Shown here: positions 43,657 through 50,255 of the stretch, one piece after another
Position numbering within the stretch: the first letter of the stretch is position 1
Layout: the number at the start of each line of letters is the position of its first letter
Assembly: GCF_913773725.1 (NCBI RefSeq)
Contig: NZ_CAJYGK010000094.1
Span: 1 to 50,255 of the forward strand
From: an uncultured Aquabacterium sp.
GTDB lineage: Bacteria; Pseudomonadota; Gammaproteobacteria; Burkholderiales; Burkholderiaceae_C
DNA: 50,255 nucleotides
Direction: 5' to 3'
The notes under the pieces: generated by a model
Databases searched by the model: none
What the model was told of the DNA's origin: nothing
The model's input: only the letters and a program-made list of their open reading frames with translations
Program-made: the position numbers and the translations under genes

Positions 43657-45693
43657 TCATTCGCTGACCTGTTTCAGACGCCGGTACAGGGTGTTGCGGC
43701 TGATGCCGAGCTTGCGGGCGGCCTCGGACATGTTGCCGTTCGAGGCCTGAATGGCGCGTTCGATCGCGGTGTGCGAGAGCCGTCGCAGGTTGACCTCGCC
43801 AGCCTCTTCCGGGGAGGCGTTGGGCGGCGGCGGCAGGTGCGGGTCGATGCGCGGGGCCACGGGGGGATCGTCGCGATAGGGGCGCGAGAACACGTCGTAC
43901 CAGAGGTCCTCGCTGAAGTGCTCCCAGTGGAGCTCATCTTCGTGCGGGCCGAGCAGGGCGCAGGCGGTCCGCAACACGGCGTGCAGTTGGCGCAGGTTGC
44001 CGGGCCAGGGGTGCTGCAACAGGGCTTCGACGACCTCGGTGGTGATGCGGGGCGGCTCCGGACGCTTCATGTCCAGGGCGATCGAGGCCAGCATGTCGTC
44101 GATGAGATCCGCTGTGTCGCCGCGTTCGCGCAGCGCCGGAATCTGGACAGTCAGGCCGTTGATGCGCCAGTACAGGTCCTCCCGGAACCGGCCGGCCGTC
44201 ACGGCATCCCGCAGAGGATGGTGCGTGGCGCAGGCCAGCACGAAGTCCACCGGCTCGGCGTGGCAGGCGCCGACCGCGACGACCTGCTTGTCCTGCATCA
44301 CTCGCAGCAGGCGGGCCTGCAGGGTCAGCGGCAGTTCGCCGACCTCGTCAAGGAACAGGGTGCCGCCATCGGCCTGGCGGATGCGGCCGGGCGATCCTTC
44401 CGGGCGGGCGCCCGGGAAGGCGCCCCCGGCATAGCCGAACAGCTCGGCTTCAAGCAGCGTTTCCGGCAGGGAGGCGCAGTTCACCGTGACAAAGGGCTTG
44501 CTGGCACGGTCGCCTTCGGCATGCAAGGTGCGGGCAAAGACTTCTTTGCCTGTGCCCGTTTCACCCTGCAGCAGCACGGGGATGCCCTGCGCCTGGACGC
44601 GCAACGCGCGCGTGAGCGCCTGGGCCATGCGACGGTCGTCGCGGCGATCCTGGGCCTGGGGCGGGCGGCCTCGTGCGGCCGCCAGCGCCGCCGCAGCGGC
44701 TGCGGAACTGGCCGCCGACGCGGCGCGCGCCCGGTTGGGGCTGACCGGGGTGGCTGCCCACACCCGGCGGCGGCGGTCGGGTTCGTCGCGCACGAACAGG
44801 TTATGACCCTGCATGGTGGTGACGCGCGTAGGCTGGCCGGTGGCCGGCAGCGACTGCAGGCGCATGGCCTGGGGGCCGAAGACCCGATCCAGCGTGATCG
44901 CGCCGATCTGGCTGGCACTCAGGTTGAGCCACTGCTGGGCAATGGCATTCGCGCCCATGATCCAGCCGTCTTCCGACACGGCGAGCAAGCCTTCCCCCAC
45001 CGAACCGAGGCCCTCGACATGCGGATGCAGGCGCAGCAGGGGGTCGTTGATGTGGCGAGCGTGAAAGAGCCGGTCTTCGATCATGCGGGCGGCCGAGCGC
45101 ACCAGCGCGAAGGTGTGCGGGTGGTAGCCGCTCTGGTCGACGGAGATGTCGAGCACGCCGCGCAGGCGGCCATCGGGCGCCATGACGGGGGAAGCGGCGC
45201 ACGTCAGGAAGCTGTTGCGCTCGAGGTAGTGCTCGGCGCCATGGATGACGGTGGGGCAGCCGTTGGCGATCGCGGTGCCGATGGCATTCGTACCACGGTG
45301 CTCTTCTCGCCACAGGGCGCCGGGCGCCAGCGAGACGCGCTCGGCCCGCGTGATGAAGTCGGGGTCACCCAGGCTGTGCAGCAGCAGGCCCTGGGAGTCG
45401 GCCAGCACGACGAGGCTGCCGCTGTCGCGCATCTGGTCGTACAGAAACTCCATCACCGGGCGGGCGTGAGCCAGCAGATCGTACTCGCAAGCCAGCGCGC
45501 GGCGCAGGTCGGCCGCCGAGCTGATGGGCGGCGCGACCGGTGGTTCGGCAGGCGACAGACCGGCCATCTGACTGCGTTGCCAGGACAGCGACACCTGAAG
45601 GCTGACAACGCCTTCTGGCACTTCCCCGGTCTCGAGCAGGCAACGACGGGCCTGACGCAATTGGTCGGCTGTGGCCTGCGGGGTCAGTTGCAT
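43657..45693 (-). CDS. Sigma-54-dependent activator, AcoR type, with GAFPGA loop
   Basis: A 678-residue transcription activator. A GAF sensor lies at about residues 75-215 ([44 protein letters not shown]), a PAS-like segment at about 225-290, and an Ala-rich linker follows. The AAA+ domain has Walker [19 protein letters not shown] and Walker [14 protein letters not shown]. The C-terminal Fis-type helix-turn-helix is [21 protein letters not shown]. The sigma-54 contact loop reads GAFPGA (44407-44424) instead of GAFTGA. The gene is divergent from the exaC-type aldehyde dehydrogenase, whose -24/-12 promoter it probably activates in response to an alcohol or aldehyde. Confidence 0.92.
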   Translation of the reverse strand: MQLTPQATADQLRQARRCLLETGEVPEGVVSLQVSLSWQRSQMAGLSPAEPPVAPPISSAADLRRALACEYDLLAHARPVMEFLYDQMRDSGSLVVLADSQGLLLHSLGDPDFITRAERVSLAPGALWREEHRGTNAIGTAIANGCPTVIHGAEHYLERNSFLTCAASPVMAPDGRLRGVLDISVDQSGYHPHTFALVRSAARMIEDRLFHARHINDPLLRLHPHVEGLGSVGEGLLAVSEDGWIMGANAIAQQWLNLSASQIGAITLDRVFGPQAMRLQSLPATGQPTRVTTMQGHNLFVRDEPDRRRRVWAATPVSPNRARAASAASSAAAAAALAAARGRPPQAQDRRDDRRMAQALTRALRVQAQGIPVLLQGETGTGKEVFARTLHAEGDRASKPFVTVNCASLPETLLEAELFGYAGGAFPGARPEGSPGRIRQADGGTLFLDEVGELPLTLQARLLRVMQDKQVVAVGACHAEPVDFVLACATHHPLRDAVTAGRFREDLYWRINGLTVQIPALRERGDTADLIDDMLASIALDMKRPEPPRITTEVVEALLQHPWPGNLRQLHAVLRTACALLGPHEDELHWEHFSEDLWYDVFSRPYRDDPPVAPRIDPHLPPPPNASPEEAGEVNLRRLSHTAIERAIQASNGNMSEAARKLGISRNTLYRRLKQVSE

Positions 45694-46007
45694 GGGCGCC
45701 TCTGTGACGGGAATTCGGATGGGCTTTCCTCTGCAGGAAAGGGGCCTGGCCGATTTTCGGGGATCGGGGCGCAGTATGGTCCCTGTTCGCGACTGTCACA
45801 TGCGGGTTCCCCCTGTGTCAACGGAGGACATCGTGCCAAACGGACGCAAGACGTGGAGCAGATGGGGGGCAAGGGGCTTCGCCGCGGGCAGGGTGGAAGG
45901 CAAGTGGGCAAACCGGGCTTTTTCCCAGCAGACAAAGGGATTTGCAGCGATTTGCAGTGCTCGGAAAGCGGCTGGTGAACCGGCCTGAATCTCCGTGAAA
46001 ACCCGCG
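45694..46007. other. Regulatory intergenic region between sigma-54 activator and aldehyde dehydrogenase
   Basis: I see no gene here. The region holds an imperfect inverted repeat TGTCACA-N13-TGTGTCA (45794-45820), about 190 bases upstream of the -24 box and a candidate activator site. It also holds a direct repeat GATTTGCAG-C-GATTTGCAG (45939-45957) in the position where IHF or a second activator site often lies. Both assignments are tentative. Confidence 0.35.
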
Positions 46008-46024
46008 TTGGCACGGGCCATGCC
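46008..46024 (+). promoter_or_regulatory. Sigma-54 (-24/-12) promoter of aldehyde dehydrogenase
   Basis: The sequence TTGGCACGGGCCATGCC carries GG at 46010-46011 and GC at 46022-46023, with the required ten bases between them, and a full TTGGCACG -24 box. Transcription should begin near 46035, leaving a leader of about 90 bases before the ATG. The divergent sigma-54 activator gene supports the call. Confidence 0.82.
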
Positions 46025-46124
46025 CTATAGCCCCCCGGAAGCCGATACCTGTGACACCCGCAGGCCGAGGCGACTCACAAGCTCAACCGCTGACATACCC
46101 GGCAGACCTCTGAAGGAGACTCCC

Positions 46125-47648
<1,524 letters not shown>

Positions 47649-47688
47649 TCCCAGGGGTTTTTTGAGTTCGTTCAGTGACAGCGTTTGG

Positions 47689-47714
47689 GGGCGGCTTCGG
47701 TCGCCCCTTTTTTC
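47689..47714 (+). terminator. Rho-independent terminator after aldehyde dehydrogenase
   Basis: An eight-base stem (GGGGCGGC with GTCGCCCC, one G-U) closes a TTCG tetraloop and is followed by six T. It lies 40 bases after the stop and 48 before the DUF779 gene, so that gene depends on read-through or another promoter. Confidence 0.93.
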
Positions 47715-47762
47715 GTTCAGGCTTTCCTTCGGGCCTTTTTCTCTCGCGTTTCCAGCAAGCCG

Positions 47763-48170
47763 ATGATCCACCGCGTGACCGCAACCGAGGCGGCGCTGGC
47801 CCTTGTGCAGCGTCTCAAGGACCGACATGGCGCGGTCTTTTTCTACCAGGCCGGGGCCGGCGGAGACGGTGGCGCACCGATGTGTTACGCCGAGGGCGAC
47901 ATGGCCCTGCTGCCGGACGATGTGTGTCTGGGCGAGGTGATGGCCGGTGTGCCCTTTCACGTGAGCTGCGCGCAGGGTGATCGCCTCGTGGGCTCGCAGT
48001 TGACGCTGGATGTGGCGCCGGGCAGCCGGGGCACGTTCTCGCTGGAGGAGGGGGAGGGGGTTCACTTCGTGAGCCGCACCCGGCTGTGGACCGACGAGGA
48101 GTGGCAAGCGCTGGAAGCGCAGGAGGCGCGAGGGCTGTTGCCGCCCGGTCCCGTCGGCACGGCGGGCTGA
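47763..48170 (+). CDS. DUF779 family protein
   Basis: A 135-residue protein of unknown function. The segments AVFFYQAGAGGDGGAPMCYAEGDM and VCLGEVMAGVPFHVS are typical of the DUF779 family, whose genes commonly lie directly beside ExaC-type aldehyde dehydrogenases, as here. The Cys in PMCY and nearby acidic residues could serve a metal or redox role, but this is inference. ATG 47763 was chosen; the open frame before it crosses the terminator. Confidence 0.87.
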   Translation: MIHRVTATEAALALVQRLKDRHGAVFFYQAGAGGDGGAPMCYAEGDMALLPDDVCLGEVMAGVPFHVSCAQGDRLVGSQLTLDVAPGSRGTFSLEEGEGVHFVSRTRLWTDEEWQALEAQEARGLLPPGPVGTAG

Positions 48171-48247
48171 TCACCAGCCACCGTCAGGTGTGCGACAGTT
48201 CGGGGCTGCGCACCGAGCAGGCGTGTATCGACTTTTTTGAATTCATC

Positions 48248-48607
48248 ATGAGCTTGACCGTCTACGGCATCCCGAACTGCAGCACCGTGAAGAAGGCCCG
48301 TGCCTGGCTGGAATCCCGCGGCGTGTCCTACACCTTCCATGACTACAAGAAGCAGGGCGTGCCGGCCGAGCGCCTGGACGGGTGGATGACCGCGGCGGGC
48401 TGGGAGAAGCTGGTGAACCGCCAGGGCACGACGTGGCGCAAGCTGGACGACGCGACGAAGGCCGGTGTGGTCGACGCGGCCAGCGCGAAGGCCCTGATGG
48501 TGGCAAACGCGAGCGTGATCAAGCGCCCGGTCATCGAACTGGACGGCCAGCTGGTGGCCGTGGGCTTCGACGCCGCGGCGGAAGCAGCGGTTGCCAGCCG
48601 CGTCTGA
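48248..48607 (+). CDS. ArsC/Spx-family reductase-like protein (YffB type)
   Basis: A 119-residue thioredoxin-fold protein: SLTVYGIPNCSTVKKARAWLESRGVSYTFHDYKKQGVP has a single Cys at the start of helix 1 in NCSTVKKA. KRPVIELDGQLVAVGF carries the cis-Pro region. This pattern matches the YffB/ArsC-like family, glutathione-linked reductases of unknown substrate, rather than a proven arsenate reductase; no ars genes are adjacent. It lies 77 bases after the DUF779 gene and converges on aconitase, with 5 bases between the stops. Confidence 0.88.
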   Translation: MSLTVYGIPNCSTVKKARAWLESRGVSYTFHDYKKQGVPAERLDGWMTAAGWEKLVNRQGTTWRKLDDATKAGVVDAASAKALMVANASVIKRPVIELDGQLVAVGFDAAAEAAVASRV

Positions 48608-48612
48608 CGGGG

Positions 48613-50255
48613 TCAGGGCGCCAGCAACTGCCTGAGCACAAAGGGCAGGATGCCCCCGTGCTGGTAGTAGCTCACCTCGATCGGGGTGTCGATGCGCAGG
48701 CGCACGGCCACCCGGTCGACTTGCCCGCTGGCGCGGGTGATGCACAGGTGCACCTCGGCCTGCGGTTCGATCTCCTCGCCGAGCTCGACGTCGATCACCT
48801 CGGTGCCGGTCAGTTCCAGGGTCTGCCAGGAATCCTTGCCCAGGAACTGCAGGGGCAGCACGCCCATGCCGACGAGGTTGGCGCGGTGGATGCGCTCGAA
48901 ACTGCGCGCCACCACGGCCTGGATGCCGAGCAGCTGGGTGCCTTTGGCAGCCCAGTCGCGGCTGGAGCCGGTGCCGTATTCCTCGCCGCCGAAGATGACG
49001 GTCGGCACGCCGTCGGCGACGTAGCGCATGGCTGCGTCGTAGATGGTCATGCGTTCGCCACTTGGCTGGTGCAGCGTCCAGCCCCCTTCCTCGCGGCTGC
49101 CATCTTCCCGAGGGGGAAGCATGAGGTTCTTGATCCGCACATTCGCAAAGGTGCCGCGCACCATGACCTCGTGGTTGCCACGGCGTGAGCCGTAGCTGTT
49201 GAAGTCGACCTGCTTCACGCCGTGGGCCTGCAGGTACTGTCCTGCCGGCGAGGAGGACTTGATCGTGCCGGCTGGCGAGATGTGGTCGGTGGTGATGGAG
49301 TCGCCGAACAAGGCCATGACGCGTGCGCCGCGGATCGGCGGCACGCTGGCGGGGGGCGCCTGCTCGAAGTGGTCGAAGAAGGGCGGGCGGGCGATGTAGG
49401 TGCTCTCGGGCCAGGTGTAGACCTGACCGCTGACGCCGCGGGCCTCGGCCCACAGGGCGCCGGGGTTGTCGCGCACTTGCGCGTAGTTGGCGCGGAAGGC
49501 CTCGCCGTTCATGGCGTGGTGCATCAGGGCCTGCACCTCGTGAACCGCAGGCCAGATGTCGCGCAGGTGGACGTCTCGGCCATCAGGGGTCTGGCCGACA
49601 GGCTCGTTCATGAGATCGCGTGTCACGTTGCCGGCGATCGCATAGGCCACCACGAGCGGCGGACTGGCGAGGAAATTGGCGCGGATGTTGGGGTGGATGC
49701 GTGCTTCGAAGTTGCGGTTGCCGGACAGCACGGCCGCGCAAACCAGGTCCTGTTCGATGATGGCCTCGTTGATTTCGGGCGCCAGGTCGCCGGCGTTGCC
49801 GATGCAGGTCGTGCACCCGTAGGCCGCCACGTGGAAGCCGAGCTGCTCGAGGTAAGGCAGGAGGCCGGCCTTTGTCAGGTACTCGGTGACGATGCGGGAG
49901 CCGGGAGCCAGCGAGGTCTTGATGTGGGGCGACACCCGCAGGCCCGCCTCGACCGCCTTCTTGGCCAGCAGACCGGCCGCCAGCAGCACGCCGGGGTTGG
50001 ACGTGTTGGTGCATGAGGTGATGGCAGCGATCAGCACATCGCCATGGCGAAGGTTGAGGCCGGACGGGGTCGGGTAGGTCTCGTTCAACCGGGCTGCGGG
50101 CTGGTTGAAGCCGTTCTCGGCCGTGGGACGGGAAAACAGGTCGGTGAAGGTGGTGGACAGTCGATCGAGGTCGATGCGGTCCTGCGGCCGCTTGGGGCCT
50201 GCCAGGGAGGGCACCACGGTGCCGAGGTCCAGCCGCACCACGCTCGAGTAGTTCA
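48613..50255 (-). CDS. acnA: Aconitate hydratase, C-terminal part (5' end outside window)
   Basis: A TCA- and glyoxylate-cycle enzyme that interconverts citrate and isocitrate. About 546 residues are visible of a family of about 900, and the frame stays open to the window edge ([27 protein letters not shown]). The [4Fe-4S] Cys ligands appear in [13 protein letters not shown] and [14 protein letters not shown]. The C-terminal swivel domain has [37 protein letters not shown], and [17 protein letters not shown] with the catalytic Ser. The order of motifs and segments fits the AcnA/IRP1 type rather than AcnB. Confidence 0.96.
   Translation of the reverse strand, partial: NYSSVVRLDLGTVVPSLAGPKRPQDRIDLDRLSTTFTDLFSRPTAENGFNQPAARLNETYPTPSGLNLRHGDVLIAAITSCTNTSNPGVLLAAGLLAKKAVEAGLRVSPHIKTSLAPGSRIVTEYLTKAGLLPYLEQLGFHVAAYGCTTCIGNAGDLAPEINEAIIEQDLVCAAVLSGNRNFEARIHPNIRANFLASPPLVVAYAIAGNVTRDLMNEPVGQTPDGRDVHLRDIWPAVHEVQALMHHAMNGEAFRANYAQVRDNPGALWAEARGVSGQVYTWPESTYIARPPFFDHFEQAPPASVPPIRGARVMALFGDSITTDHISPAGTIKSSSPAGQYLQAHGVKQVDFNSYGSRRGNHEVMVRGTFANVRIKNLMLPPREDGSREEGGWTLHQPSGERMTIYDAAMRYVADGVPTVIFGGEEYGTGSSRDWAAKGTQLLGIQAVVARSFERIHRANLVGMGVLPLQFLGKDSWQTLELTGTEVIDVELGEEIEPQAEVHLCITRASGQVDRVAVRLRIDTPIEVSYYQHGGILPFVLRQLLAP

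Noticed and set aside
43771..45978. 735-codon plus-strand frame opposite the sigma-54 activator
   Set aside because: No domain is recognisable and the activator on the other strand is complete.

Overview
The window is about 50 kb of high-GC chromosomal DNA from a betaproteobacterium, most likely of the order Burkholderiales. This rests on gene content and order: zapB-like/zapA/6S RNA, FmdB-DUF502-aspS, ubiJ-ubiB, ubiG-gph, and a long cobalamin operon behind a B12 riboswitch. The species cannot be fixed from the sequence alone. I see no phage, insertion sequence or CRISPR array. Both edges cut a gene: an RND metal pump at the left and aconitase at the right.

Left part (1-5.8 kb): the C-terminal two thirds of a CusA/CzcA-type pump with a His-tailed periplasmic protein; tRNA-Ala(CGC) with its own terminator; a 3-hydroxyisobutyrate-dehydrogenase-type reductase; a GGDEF protein with a degenerate GGDRF active site but an intact RxxD site; then, on the minus strand, a zapB-like coiled-coil gene, zapA and a 6S RNA.

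Cobalamin block (5.85-19.4 kb, plus strand): a cobalamin riboswitch precedes thirteen tightly packed genes. They encode B12 uptake (btuB, btuF-, btuC- and btuD-like) and the late steps of cobalamin synthesis (cobU, cobB, cobO, cbiB, cobD, cobQ, cobT, cobS, cobC). Many start codons overlap the previous stop. Together they import corrinoids, amidate and adenosylate the ring, attach aminopropanol and build the lower ligand loop. Corrin-ring assembly genes are not in the window.

Minus-strand run (19.4-36.6 kb), in transcription order: ubiJ-like, ubiB, a sodium:solute symporter, an FmdB zinc ribbon protein, DUF502, aspS with terminator, a small acidic exported protein, a tripartite RND metal efflux operon (outer membrane, adaptor, pump) with a P-II-like protein, nudB, an EEP-family phosphoesterase, a ClsB-type cardiolipin synthase and a ligase-associated exonuclease. 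The metal module appears to sit inside an otherwise housekeeping neighbourhood.

Exopolysaccharide block (36.8-42.0 kb, plus strand): an initiating undecaprenyl-phosphate sugar transferase, an EpsL-like outer-membrane barrel with a nine-G tract, galE and manC, ending at a bidirectional terminator. Facing it are gph and ubiG on the minus strand.

Right part (43.6-50.3 kb): an AcoR-type sigma-54 activator with an unusual GAFPGA loop lies divergent from an exaC-type aldehyde dehydrogenase. The dehydrogenase has a clear -24/-12 promoter and is followed by a UUCG-loop terminator, a DUF779 gene, an ArsC/Spx-family gene and the 3' part of aconitase.
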